Assembly (NCBI GenBank): GCA_963837165.1
Contig: CAWIMD010000008.1
Location: 28,895-92,894 of the forward strand
Direction of reading: 5' to 3'
Source of the DNA: JAENWD01 sp963837165
GTDB lineage: Bacteria; Acidobacteriota; Vicinamibacteria; Vicinamibacterales; JAENWD01
Length of the DNA stretch: 64,000 nt
In this document: one piece after another, positions 35,397-43,843 of the stretch
Position numbering within the stretch: the stretch's first letter is position 1
Layout of the letters: each line of letters begins with the position of its first letter
The notes under the pieces: model-generated
The model's input: only the letters and a program-made list of their open reading frames with translations
Told to the model about the DNA's origin: nothing
Databases searched by the model: none
Made by a program: the position numbers and the translations under genes

Positions 35397-35834
35397 TCAG
35401 GCGATGGCTTCGAGCTCGACGTGGACCTGGCCGCGCAGGGCGTTCGACACGGGGCAGCGCTGCTCGGCCTCGCGGGCGAGCTTCACGAACGCCTCCTCGG
35501 CCAGACCGGTGAGGCCGTCGGCGAGAACACGCAGGTGCGAGGCGCGGATCACGAGGCCGGCCTCGCTGAAGTCGGCCTTGACGGTCGCGCTCACGTGGAG
35601 CCGCGAGACGGCGCCGCCCGAGCGGGCCAGCGTTGCGGCCAGCGCCATGGCATAGCAGGACGCGTGGGCGGCGGCCATCAGCTCCTCGGGGCTCGTGCGC
35701 CCCTCCGGCTCGCCGACCCGCGACGCGAACGTCACCGGCAGATCGAACGCTCCCGTGCCGCCCCTCGCGGACCCGTGTCCGTCGCGCACCCGCCCCTCCC
35801 ACGAAATCGTCGCCTGTCGCTCGAAGCCCGCCAT
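35397..35834 (-). CDS. OsmC-family peroxiredoxin
   Basis: The protein is 145 residues, typical of OsmC/Ohr. The start at 35834 is preceded by a purine-rich GAGGGAGGGG and lies nine nt from the DUF4203 stop. Family motifs are RTSPEELMAAAHASCYAMALA, with the first redox Cys, and QRCPVSNAL, with the second. OsmC proteins reduce organic hydroperoxides in the cytoplasm, and the CPVS form fits OsmC better than Ohr. It is the last gene of the dnaX-ybaB-recR-DUF4203 run; whether it is co-regulated with DNA repair genes is unknown. Confidence 0.93.
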   Translation of the reverse strand: MAGFERQATISWEGRVRDGHGSARGGTGAFDLPVTFASRVGEPEGRTSPEELMAAAHASCYAMALAATLARSGGAVSRLHVSATVKADFSEAGLVIRASHLRVLADGLTGLAEEAFVKLAREAEQRCPVSNALRGQVHVELEAIA

Positions 35835-35842
35835 CCCCTCCC

Positions 35843-36466
35843 TCACCGCTTTGCTTTCGCCTTTCGCGCTGGCGACAGACGCCGCTGGCTGAGCTGCGTC
35901 ACCAACCCGGCAACCCCGAGCGCCAGCCACGCCCACAACACCCAGCGCCGGCCCGGCGCCGGGTCCAGCGGATAGACGACCCACACGTCACTGGCCGCCG
36001 CCGCTGTCCTGGCCGTCCGATCCCCGGCCAGCGCGAGGCCCCCGACCAGCGCGGTCCACGCGCCGCCGAACGCCGTCGCGGTGATGATCACATACCGCTG
36101 CAGCATCATCGCGGCCACCGCGCCCACCACCGCGAACAGGATCACCACCAGCACGTGCGGTTCGGCGCCGCTGCGCCCCCAGACGAGCGTGACGGCCATC
36201 GCGCCGACCGCCGCCCCCACCAGCGCCACCCCGAGGAAGTAGGCGAGGTTGAGCACGAGCGCGCCGATGAGGCCGCCGACAATCGCCGTGAGGATCAGCG
36301 TGCCGGTGGTCGCGGCGCCGGACGCCGTGGTGGCGATGAGCGCCCCGAGGATGAACCCGTAGATGCCGAGGACGATCCGGAACAGGCGGTAGCCGAAGAA
36401 ACAGGCCACCACGCCCCCGAGGACGAGGACGATGGCCGCTGGAACCTGGGCGCTGGCGGGCACCAT
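35843..36466 (-). CDS. DUF4203/TMEM198-like integral membrane protein
   Basis: The protein is 207 residues with about seven hydrophobic helices, starting AAIVLVLGGVVACFFGYRLFRIVLGIYGFILGALIATT. The first hairpin, a glycine-rich helix followed by GYRLFR and GFILG, is the signature of the DUF4203/TMEM198 family. The C-terminus is basic (RRLSPARKAKAKR) and cytoplasmic by the positive-inside rule. Function is unknown. It begins four nt after the recR stop, so it belongs to the same transcript. Confidence 0.8.
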   Translation of the reverse strand: MVPASAQVPAAIVLVLGGVVACFFGYRLFRIVLGIYGFILGALIATTASGAATTGTLILTAIVGGLIGALVLNLAYFLGVALVGAAVGAMAVTLVWGRSGAEPHVLVVILFAVVGAVAAMMLQRYVIITATAFGGAWTALVGGLALAGDRTARTAAAASDVWVVYPLDPAPGRRWVLWAWLALGVAGLVTQLSQRRLSPARKAKAKR

Positions 36467-36470
36467 GGCC

Positions 36471-37067
36471 CTACACTTCCCTCCGGCCTTCCATCGCCTT
36501 CGACATCGTGACCTCGTCGGCGTACTCGATGTCGCTGCCGACGGGAATCCCGGTGGCGATGCGGGTGACCCTCACGCCGAGCGGCTTCAGCAGCCGCGCG
36601 AGATACAGGGCCGTCGCCTCGCCCTCGACGTTCGGGTTCGTCGCCAGCACCACCTCGCCGACCTGCCCCTGCTCGACGCGCGCGAGCAGGCCATGGATCT
36701 TCAGGTCGTCGGGTCCGACGCCCTGCAGCGGCGAGAGCGTCCCCATGAGCACGTGATAGACGCCGCGGAAGTCCCGCGTCTTCTCGATGACCGCGACGTT
36801 CTGCGGCTCCTCGACCACGCAGATCACACCACGATCGCGGGACTCGTCCGTGCAGAACCCGCAGGGATCGACGTCCGTGATGTTGTTGCAGGTCGAGCAG
36901 TAGGTGACGCGGTCCTTCACGTCGCGAATGGCCGCGCACAGCAGGTCCGCGTCCTCGCGCGGGGTGCGCAAGACGTGATACGCCAGCCGCTGGGCGCCCT
37001 TGGCGCCGATGCCGGGCAGCTTCTGGAATCGCTCGATGAGTCGGGAGAGCGGCTCGGGGTGCGACAT
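36471..37067 (-). CDS. recR: Recombination mediator RecR
   Basis: The protein is 198 residues, the standard size. An N-terminal HhH region (FQKLPGIGAKGAQRLAYHVL) is followed by the Cys4 zinc finger CSTCNNITDVDPCGFC. A Toprim domain (GVICVVEEPQNVAVIEKTRDFRG, LATNPNVEGEATALYLA) comes next, and the end is a Walker-B-like GSDIEYADEVTMSKAMEGRR. It loads RecA at gaps with RecO/RecF. The order dnaX-ybaB-recR is conserved across bacteria. The gap to ybaB is 19 nt. Confidence 0.97.
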   Translation of the reverse strand: MSHPEPLSRLIERFQKLPGIGAKGAQRLAYHVLRTPREDADLLCAAIRDVKDRVTYCSTCNNITDVDPCGFCTDESRDRGVICVVEEPQNVAVIEKTRDFRGVYHVLMGTLSPLQGVGPDDLKIHGLLARVEQGQVGEVVLATNPNVEGEATALYLARLLKPLGVRVTRIATGIPVGSDIEYADEVTMSKAMEGRREV

Positions 37068-37086
37068 GTCTCCGCGGGGCGCCGGC

Positions 37087-37383
37087 TCAGAACATCCCGG
37101 GCATGCCGCCGCCCAGCATGCCCCCCATGGACTTCTGCAGCTCCTCGTCCACCTTCCGGTGGGCGTCGTTCACCGCGGCCACCACCAGATCCTGCAGCAT
37201 CTCGACGTCGTCTTTCGAGACGACTTCCGGGTCGATGCGGACCGACAGCAGCTGCTTGGAGCCGTTCACGACAACGGTCACCATGCCGCCGCCCGAGGTG
37301 GCCTCGATGCGCAGATCCTGCATCTGCTTCTGCAGCTGCTCCTGCATCTTCTGGGCCTGCTTCATCATCTGTCGGATATCCAT
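37087..37383 (-). CDS. ybaB: YbaB/EbfC nucleoid-associated protein
   Basis: The protein is 98 residues. It starts with the coiled MDIRQMMKQAQKMQEQLQKQMQDL helix, followed by the DNA-binding 'tweezer' sheet (GGMVTVVVNGSKQLLSVRIDPEVV) and a glycine/methionine-rich tail (GGMLGGGMPGMF). It is a dimeric DNA-binding protein between dnaX and recR. The stop of dnaX directly abuts its ATG. Confidence 0.95.
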   Translation of the reverse strand: MDIRQMMKQAQKMQEQLQKQMQDLRIEATSGGGMVTVVVNGSKQLLSVRIDPEVVSKDDVEMLQDLVVAAVNDAHRKVDEELQKSMGGMLGGGMPGMF

Positions 37384-39135
37384 TTACTCGATCTCCTCGA
37401 CGTCGCGAATCTCGGCGGGAAACACGTCCAGCATGGCCTGCACGCCGGAGTCGGCGAGCGCGCGCGCCTTCAGGCCGGCGTTCTCCACGGGCGGCGCTGC
37501 CGGCGCCGGATCGTCCATGGCCGACGGCTCGGGCATCGTCTCGGGCGCTGCCGCCGTCCCCTTCGCCGTCGCGACCACCATCCGCCGCCCCGCCACCGAT
37601 GCCGCCACCGACTCGAGCCACTCCCGCTTCTTCTCCACCTGCTGACGCATGGTCTCGTGCACCGGCCCGAAGGTGAACAGCACGCGGTGCTCGTCCACGT
37701 CGATCCGCTGCGCCTGCGCGACGTGCAGCGAGTAGAACGTGCGGTTGGTGCGCTGCAGCTCCGCGAGGAAGCGCTCCTTGAAGGTCGCTGGTGCGATCGC
37801 GCTGGCGTCCGGTGCTGGAGGTGCTGCGGGTGCTGGACGTGCCGAAGGTGCCGGTGCAGAAGGTGCCGGCGGTGCAGAAGGTGCGGGCCCGGACGGACGT
37901 GACGCAAACGGAGGGCGCGCCCCGCTGGATGCGGCCGGCGCCGGGCGCGCCGATCCGCCACCGGCCGGACCGCGGCCCGCGGGCGGCACCGGCGAGCCGC
38001 CGCGGTCGAGACCGGCGATCAGGTCCGCAATAGGCACGAGCTTCCGGAGGTGAATCCACCGCACCAGCGCCATCTCGAGCGCGTAGCGCGGCTGCGAGTG
38101 CGCCCGGATCTCCTGCTCGGTCTTCGCCAGCAGGTCGAACGACCGCAGCAGGTCCTCGCGCGAGTACCGGCCCGCCAGCGCGCGCAAGCGCTCGCGGTCC
38201 GCCTCGAACACCAGCTCCTGATCCTGCAGCCGCTCCGGATCGATCGCGACGAGCATCATCGCGCGGACGAGCGCCGCCAGCTCGCGGCACAGGATCCGCA
38301 GGTCGTGTCCGGCGTCCACCGCGCGGCCCGCCAGGTCGAAGGCCGCCGCCGCGTTCTCGTCGGCGACCGCCCCGAGGATGTCGAACAGCAGGTCCCGGCC
38401 CACCAGGCCCAGCACGGTGGAGACGTCCTCGGCGGTGATCGTGGTCCCGGCAAACGCGATGACCTGATCCAGGGCGCTCTGCGCGTCGCGCATGCTGCCC
38501 TCGGCCGCCCGCGCCACCAGCGCCAGCGCATCCGGCGTGGCCTGCAGGCCCTCTGCCTCCGCAATCCGGGTCAGCTCGGCGGCAATCGCGCCGGTGGCAA
38601 TCGTCCGGAACTCGTAGACCTGCGCGCGCGAGAGGATCGTGTCGGGGATCTTGTGGAGCTCGGTCGTCGCCATCACGAACACCACGTGCGGCGGCGGCTC
38701 CTCGATCGACTTCAGCAGCGCGTTGAACGACGACCCCGAGAGCTGGTGCACCTCGTCGATGATGAACACCTTGTAGCGATCGCGCACCGGCGCCATCGAC
38801 AGCGTGCTGATGATCACCTCGCGGATGTTGTCGATGCCGGTGTGCGTGGCCGCGTCGATCTCGAGCACGTCGATGTCGCGGCCCTGCGCGATCTCGACGC
38901 ACGCGTCGCACCGGCCGCACGGATCCGGCGTGGGCCCGTTCACGCAGTTCAGCGCCCGCGCCAGGATGCGCGCGGTCGTGGTCTTCCCCACCCCGCGGGC
39001 TCCCGCGAACACGAACGCCTGCGCGACGCGCCCGCTGGCCAGCGCGTTGCGGAGCGTCGTCGTCACGGCCTGCTGGCCGACGACGTCCTCGAAGCGCTGG
39101 GGGCGCCACTTACGCGCCAGGACCTGGTAGGACAC
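37384..39135 (-). CDS. dnaX: DNA polymerase III subunit gamma/tau
   Basis: The protein is 583 residues. GTG 39135 starts VSYQVLARKWRPQRFEDVVG, the canonical N-terminus; the frame upstream runs through a heptamer array and the 4.5S RNA gene and is not coding. Walker A is at residues 45-52 (GARGVGKT). Zinc-module cysteines are at about 64, 73, 76 and 79. Walker B is IIDEVHQLS, sensor 1 is MATTELHKIPDTILSRAQ. A Pro/Ala linker at about 395-460 precedes the tau C-terminal domain. It is the clamp-loader ATPase of the replisome. No obvious A-rich frameshift site was seen. Confidence 0.97.
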   Translation of the reverse strand: MSYQVLARKWRPQRFEDVVGQQAVTTTLRNALASGRVAQAFVFAGARGVGKTTTARILARALNCVNGPTPDPCGRCDACVEIAQGRDIDVLEIDAATHTGIDNIREVIISTLSMAPVRDRYKVFIIDEVHQLSGSSFNALLKSIEEPPPHVVFVMATTELHKIPDTILSRAQVYEFRTIATGAIAAELTRIAEAEGLQATPDALALVARAAEGSMRDAQSALDQVIAFAGTTITAEDVSTVLGLVGRDLLFDILGAVADENAAAAFDLAGRAVDAGHDLRILCRELAALVRAMMLVAIDPERLQDQELVFEADRERLRALAGRYSREDLLRSFDLLAKTEQEIRAHSQPRYALEMALVRWIHLRKLVPIADLIAGLDRGGSPVPPAGRGPAGGGSARPAPAASSGARPPFASRPSGPAPSAPPAPSAPAPSARPAPAAPPAPDASAIAPATFKERFLAELQRTNRTFYSLHVAQAQRIDVDEHRVLFTFGPVHETMRQQVEKKREWLESVAASVAGRRMVVATAKGTAAAPETMPEPSAMDDPAPAAPPVENAGLKARALADSGVQAMLDVFPAEIRDVEEIE

Positions 39136-39141
39136 CTTGTG

Positions 39142-39204
39142 GATTGACGATTGATGATTGACGATTGACGATTGACGATTGATTGACGATTGATTGACGA
39201 TTGA
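39142..39204. repeat. Heptamer tandem array (GATTGAC)
   Basis: About eight or nine GATTGAC/GATTGAT units lie between the 4.5S RNA gene and the GTG of dnaX, starting seven nt before the start codon. Confidence 0.8.
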
Positions 39205-39351
39205 GGCGCTCCGCGCGCGTCCCACCGCGACCCGGATGGCCTGCGGCACAGCTCAGGATCCACTTAGCGCTGCTGCCTTCCGGCCCTGACGCGGTTCGTA
39301 GGCTGACCTTGCACAGGGTCCGGGCCGCGGTGCGGCGCACGGCGGAGCGCC
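39205..39351 (-). ncRNA. ffs: Signal recognition particle 4.5S RNA
   Basis: The minus strand contains the universal apical domain GTCAGGGCCGGAAGGCAGCAGC (39270-39291). Flanks pair: 39223-39236 and 39319-39332 form a 14-bp stem broken only by one G-U pair, giving a core of about 110 nt. A further perfect 10-bp outer stem, 39205-39214 with 39342-39351, could close a longer 147-nt transcript, so the exact ends are uncertain. Lying directly upstream of dnaX is a common location for ffs. Confidence 0.88.
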
Positions 39352-39458
39352 CAACCAGTCAAGGGCGTTCAACCAGTGTAACCCAGACGGGTTCCGTGCC
39401 GCCGGCCGCGCTTGTGTTGTAATCTTCCACCCCTCCACGCCGGGATCCAGGGAGCGAG

Positions 39459-40556
39459 ATGGCCGAGCTGACGATGCGCGCACGCGAGTCCTGCCGCTGG
39501 GACCTGGTGGCCCTCGGGGAGGTCATGCTCAGGCTCGATCCCGGCGACCTCCGCGTGCACACGACCCGCAGCTTCCAGGTGTGGGAGGGCGGCGGCGAGT
39601 ACAACGTCGCGCGGGGCCTCAGGCGCTGCTTCGGCCTCTCCACCGCCATCGTCACGGCGCTCGCCGACAACCCCGTGGGACGCCTCGTCGAGGACCTGAT
39701 GCTCCAGGGCGGCGTCGAGCAGCGCGTGCGCTGGGTCGGCTACGACGGCGTCGGCCGCAGCGTCAGGAACGGCCTCAACTTCACCGAGCGCGGGTTCGGC
39801 GTCCGTGCGGCGCTCGGCTGCTCCGATCGCGGGCACACCGCCGTGTCGCAGCTCCGCCCCGGCGACATCGACTGGGACGAGATCTTCGGCGTCGCGGGCG
39901 CGCGGTGGTTCCACACCGGCGGGATCTTCGCCGCGCTCTCCGAGACCACACCCCTGGTCGCCGAGGAGGCCCTGCAGGCCGCCAGGCGCCACGGCGTCGT
40001 CGTCTCCTACGACCTGAACTACCGCGAGTCGCTCTGGAAGGCAATCGGCGGCAAGGCGCGCGCCCGCGAGGTGAACCGCACGCTCGCCCCGCACGTGGAC
40101 GTGATGCTCGGCAACGAGGAGGACTTCTCAGCCGCGCTGGGCTTCGAGGTGCCGGGCGTCGACGCGCACCTGAGCGATCTGGACCCGGCCGGCTTCACGG
40201 CGATGATTCGCCAGGTCATCGCGACCTACCCCAACCTGAAGGTGGTCGCCACGACGCTCCGGAACGCCACGACGGCCTCCGTCAACGACTGGGGCGCGGT
40301 CGCCTGGGCCGACGGGGCGTTTCACACGGCGCCCGCCCGGGAGCGCCTCGAAATCCTGGACCGGGTCGGCGGAGGCGACTCGTTCGCTTCGGGGCTCATT
40401 TACGGCCTGCTGGCGGGCAAAGGCATCCAGTACGCCGTCGAGTGCGGCGCCGCTCACGGCGCCCTCGCCATGACGACGCCGGGGGACACCAGCATGGCGA
40501 CCCTGGCCGAGGTCGAGCGGGTCATGACGGGCGGGACCGCCCGGGTCGCGCGCTGA
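39459..40556 (+). CDS. kdgK: PfkB-family sugar kinase, probably 2-dehydro-3-deoxygluconokinase
   Basis: The protein is 365 residues with GGGAGCGAG before the ATG. PfkB features are LVALGEVMLRLDPGD at the start, the GGGEYNVARGLRRCFG sugar-binding glycines, SYDLNYRESLWK, and the anion-hole/catalytic segment DRVGGGDSFASGLIYGL with base Asp near residue 307. The DLNYR..LW and RVGGGDSF variants match KDG kinases more than ribokinases or fructokinases. It would phosphorylate KDG for the Entner-Doudoroff pathway; substrate specificity is inference. It is divergent from ffs/dnaX. Confidence 0.8.
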   Translation: MAELTMRARESCRWDLVALGEVMLRLDPGDLRVHTTRSFQVWEGGGEYNVARGLRRCFGLSTAIVTALADNPVGRLVEDLMLQGGVEQRVRWVGYDGVGRSVRNGLNFTERGFGVRAALGCSDRGHTAVSQLRPGDIDWDEIFGVAGARWFHTGGIFAALSETTPLVAEEALQAARRHGVVVSYDLNYRESLWKAIGGKARAREVNRTLAPHVDVMLGNEEDFSAALGFEVPGVDAHLSDLDPAGFTAMIRQVIATYPNLKVVATTLRNATTASVNDWGAVAWADGAFHTAPARERLEILDRVGGGDSFASGLIYGLLAGKGIQYAVECGAAHGALAMTTPGDTSMATLAEVERVMTGGTARVAR

Positions 40557-40622
40557 AGATCCTGTGGCCAGCTGCCGATTAGAGGCATCGGACGCGGCTG
40601 ACGTATTTCCGGTGAGCGAGCC

Positions 40623-41688
40623 ATGCCAGCACGTGAGATGACCGACGCGCGCATCCTGGTCGTGGACGACCAGGAGTCCAACGTCCAGCTGCTCGAGCGG
40701 CTGCTGCGGCTGAAGGGCTACTCGGACATCGAGTGTCTCACCGACTCGCGGCAGACCGTGGGCCGCTTCGTGGCGACGCGCCCCGAATCTGATCCTGCTG
40801 GACCTGCGGATGCCGCACATGTCCGGTCTCGAGGTGCTCGAGGAGCTGCAGCCGCTCATCGGCGCCGAGGAATACCTGCCCATCCTGATCCTCACGGCCG
40901 ATACGGCCGCCGAGACCAGGCAGACCGCGCTCTCGATGGGCGCCAAGGACTTCCTGAGCAAGCCGTTCGACGCCGTGGAGGTGCTGCTGCGGATCCGGAA
41001 CCTCCTCGAGACGCGCTTTCTCTATCTCGAGCTCCGCGACCAGAACGCGCTGCTGGATCGGAAGGTGCGCGAGCGCACGCGCGAGCTCGAGGAAGCCCAG
41101 ATCGACGCCCTCACGCGGCTGGCCGTCGCCGCCGAGTACCGCGACGACCAGACCGGCGAGCACACGCGCCGCGTCGGGCACCTCTCCGCGCTCCTGGCGC
41201 GCGGCCTGGGCCTCTCCGACCAGGAGGTGGAGCTGATCAGGCAGGCGGCGCCGCTGCACGACATCGGCAAGATCGGCATCCCCGATGCCGTCCTGCTGAA
41301 GCCCGGACGCCTCACGCCGGCCGAGTTCGAGGTGATGAAGACGCACACCGAAATCGGCGCGCGCATCCTGGCCGGCAGCCGCTTCCCGCTCATGCGCCTC
41401 GCCCAGGAGATCGCGCAGTCGCACCACGAGTCGTGGAACGGCAACGGCTACTACGGGCTCACCGCCGAAAACATCCCGCTTGCCAGCCGCATCGTCACGG
41501 TCGCCGACGCGTTCGACGCGCTGACCCACGACCGCCCGTACCGTGCCGCCACCACCATCGCCAAGGCCATCGAGGAGCTCCGGCGGGAAGCCGCCCGGCA
41601 GTTCAATCCGCAGATCGTGGAAGTGCTGGCCGAGGCGCTCGAGGGCCAGCGCCTCCTGCCGGCGCAGGGCGGCCCGGACGTCGCCTGA
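40623..41688 (+). CDS. Response regulator with HD-GYP-type output, interrupted by an apparent +1 frameshift
   Basis: The receiver domain begins ARILVVDDQESNVQLLERLLRLKGY in one frame and continues ILLDLRMPHMSGLEVLEEL (phospho-acceptor Asp) in the next. Deleting one C from CCCC at 40781-40784 restores VATRPNLILLDLRMP. After the receiver, a coiled linker (DRKVRERTRELEEAQIDAL) leads to an HD-GYP domain: AAEYRDDQTGEHTRRVG, HDIGKIGIPD, KTHTEIGARIL, HHESWNGNGYYGL. The GYP motif reads GYY, so c-di-GMP phosphodiesterase activity is uncertain although the HD metal ligands remain. If repaired it is about 355 residues. Confidence 0.88.
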
Positions 41689-41710
41689 GTGTACCGGCCC
41701 CGCGAAGCGG

Positions 41711-43051
41711 TCAGCGGACGTGCAGGTGAACGGCCTCGCGCGCCAGCTCGTCGAGCGCCGGGCTGAGCCGCACGGGCAGCCCGTCGCGCGCGTCGATCGC
41801 GAGCACGGCCGGCGGCAGCTCCCGACGCGACGCGTCGGCGCGCCGCCGAACCGCGTCGAGGGGCGGCGAGGGCGCAAGGCGACGGCCGTTCCGCATCACC
41901 GGACCGAGCAGCGGCCGCCCGACCATCGCCGGCTCGCGCTCGAGCCCGATGACGTCCTCGACGGCGCAGTCGCCGTCCGATGCACGCCAGACCTGCTTCC
42001 GGCCCGGGTACGTCCGCTTGCCGGCGCTGAGCTTCACGGCCGGCACCAGGTGCCCGTCGCGCTCGACCTCCACGAGCTTGTACACGCCGCCGAGCGCCGG
42101 CGCGTCGGCGACCGCGCTGATCGCGGTGCCCACGCCGAAGGCATCGATCGGCGCGCCGGCGGCCACCAGGGCGGCGATCCGGTGTTCGTCGAGATCGCCG
42201 GAGGCCAGGATCTTCGTCGCGCGAAGGCCACCGGCATCGAGTACGGCCCGCACCGCGCGCGACAGGTCCGCCAGATCGCCACTGTCGAGACGCACGGCGG
42301 CCGGATGCAGCCCCGCGTCCACGATCCGCTGCGCGGCAGCCACCGTGTCGTAGGTGTCGATGAGCAGCGTCGTCTGCGCACCGTAGATCCTCGAGTACTC
42401 GCGGAACGCTTGCAGCTCGTCGTCGAACGCCATGACCCAGGAGTGCGCCATCGTCCCGGTGACGGGAAGGCCGAAGCGCCGGCCGGCCTCCACGTTGGAG
42501 GTGGCGGCGCAGCCGCTGATGTAGGCGGCCCGGGCGGCGAGCGTGGCGGATTCCAGGCCGTGCGCGCGCCGGGTGCCGAACTCCACCACGGTCCGCCCCG
42601 CCGCGGCCATGACGACCCGCGCGGCCTTCGTGGCGACACTGGTCTGGAAAGTCAGCAGCGCGAGCAGGGCCGTCTCGACCACCTGCGCCTCGGGCGCCGG
42701 CGCCGTGACCCGCAGCAGCGGCTCGTGCCCGAAGACGACCTCGCCCTCCTCGACCGCCCACACCTCCCCCGTGAAACGAAACCGGGGCAGAATCTCGTCA
42801 AAGAAACGGACCGGCGCCGACTGGATTGCGGGCACGGTCCGCAGCCAGGCAATCTCGTCCGCGGTGAAGCGCAGGTGCTCGAGGTAGTCGAGGGCCTGCT
42901 CGAGACCGGCCGCCACCAGGTAGGCGCGATTCGCCGGAAGCTCCCGGACGAAGAGCTCGAAGGTGCACGGACCCGTCAGGCCGGCGCCGTAGTAGCCGGC
43001 CATCATCGTGAGCTGGTAGAGGTCGGTCGAGAGGGCGCCGGGCGGGAGCAT
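41711..43051 (-). CDS. pncB: Nicotinate phosphoribosyltransferase
   Basis: The protein is 446 residues. The N-terminal motif ALSTDLYQLTMMAGYYGAG and the core motifs EFGTRRAHG, GTMAHSWVMAF, LLIDTYDTV, VRLDSGDL and DAFGVGTAIS identify the type II-like nicotinate phosphoribosyltransferases. It condenses nicotinate with PRPP in NAD salvage. It is divergent from the nicotinamidase gene that supplies its substrate, with only 132 bp of a tandem octamer array between them. It converges on the HD-GYP regulator. Confidence 0.95.
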   Translation of the reverse strand: MLPPGALSTDLYQLTMMAGYYGAGLTGPCTFELFVRELPANRAYLVAAGLEQALDYLEHLRFTADEIAWLRTVPAIQSAPVRFFDEILPRFRFTGEVWAVEEGEVVFGHEPLLRVTAPAPEAQVVETALLALLTFQTSVATKAARVVMAAAGRTVVEFGTRRAHGLESATLAARAAYISGCAATSNVEAGRRFGLPVTGTMAHSWVMAFDDELQAFREYSRIYGAQTTLLIDTYDTVAAAQRIVDAGLHPAAVRLDSGDLADLSRAVRAVLDAGGLRATKILASGDLDEHRIAALVAAGAPIDAFGVGTAISAVADAPALGGVYKLVEVERDGHLVPAVKLSAGKRTYPGRKQVWRASDGDCAVEDVIGLEREPAMVGRPLLGPVMRNGRRLAPSPPLDAVRRRADASRRELPPAVLAIDARDGLPVRLSPALDELAREAVHLHVR

Positions 43052-43081
43052 CGGAAAGACGATACCTTACGATCTGGGGGG

Positions 43082-43171
43082 CTGGGGATCTGGGGATCTG
43101 GGGATCTGGGGATCTGGGGATCTGGGGATCTGGGGATCTGGGGATCTGGGGATCTGGGGATCTGGGGATCT
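43082..43171. repeat. Octamer tandem array (CTGGGGAT), about eleven copies
   Basis: Near-perfect 8-bp units fill the divergent promoter space between pncB and pncA. A possible TACCTT box at 43064-43069 lies beside it. The array ends 12 nt before the pncA start. Confidence 0.85.
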
Positions 43172-43183
43172 GAGGGACACTCC

Positions 43184-43792
43184 ATGGACGACAGTCCGCA
43201 CGAAGACCGCAGTTCGGCCCTGCTCGTCGTGGACGTGCAGAACGATTTCTGCGCCGGAGGCGCGCTGGCGGTGCCGGGCGGCGACGCGGTCATTCCCGTG
43301 CTGAACCGGCTGGCGGCGCGGGTGGCGGCGCTGGGGTTCCCGGTGTACGCCTCCCGCGACTGGCATCCCGCGGACAGCCGCCACTTCGCCACGCACGGCG
43401 GCCGCTGGCCCACGCACTGCGTGGCCGGCACGCCGGGCGCACGCCTCCATCCCGCCCTCGATCTGCCGCCGGGGACGCTCATCGTGACCAAGGGCGCCGG
43501 CCGCGACGAGGAGGGCTATTCCGCGTTCGACGGCAGCATCGCCGGCCGCGGCAGCCTGCTGGCCGACCTCCGCGCGCGCGGCGTCAACGAGCTGATCGTC
43601 GGCGGCCTCGCCACCGACTACTGTGTCCGCGCGAGCGCGCTCGACGCGTGCCGCCAGGGCTTCGCCGTCACCATCGTGGCCGACGCCGTCCGGCCCGTGG
43701 ACGTGCAGCCGGGCGACGGCGACCGGGCGATCGACGAGCTCGAGGCCGCCGGCGCCGTCGTCAAGCCCGCCGCCGACGTGCTCTCGGCGTGA
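43184..43792 (+). CDS. pncA: Nicotinamidase (isochorismatase-like family)
   Basis: The protein is 202 residues. ATG 43184 follows the octamer array. Motifs are LLVVDVQNDFCAGGALAV with the catalytic Asp, YASRDWHPADSRHFATHGGRWPTHCVAGTPGARLH with the metal-binding Asp/His/His set, TKGAGRDEEGYSAFDG with the catalytic Lys, and GGLATDYCVRASALDA with the nucleophilic Cys. It deaminates nicotinamide to nicotinate, which PncB then uses, so the divergent pair forms the two-step Preiss-Handler entry to NAD. Confidence 0.96.
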   Translation: MDDSPHEDRSSALLVVDVQNDFCAGGALAVPGGDAVIPVLNRLAARVAALGFPVYASRDWHPADSRHFATHGGRWPTHCVAGTPGARLHPALDLPPGTLIVTKGAGRDEEGYSAFDGSIAGRGSLLADLRARGVNELIVGGLATDYCVRASALDACRQGFAVTIVADAVRPVDVQPGDGDRAIDELEAAGAVVKPAADVLSA

Positions 43793-43843
43793 GTTTCTTT
43801 ACACCACAAAGCCTTGCCGCTACGATAATCGCGAGGAGGTACG

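Noticed and set aside
39136..39249. N-terminal extension of DnaX
   Set aside because: It would be encoded by the heptamer array and the 4.5S RNA; the family N-terminus starts exactly at GTG 39135.
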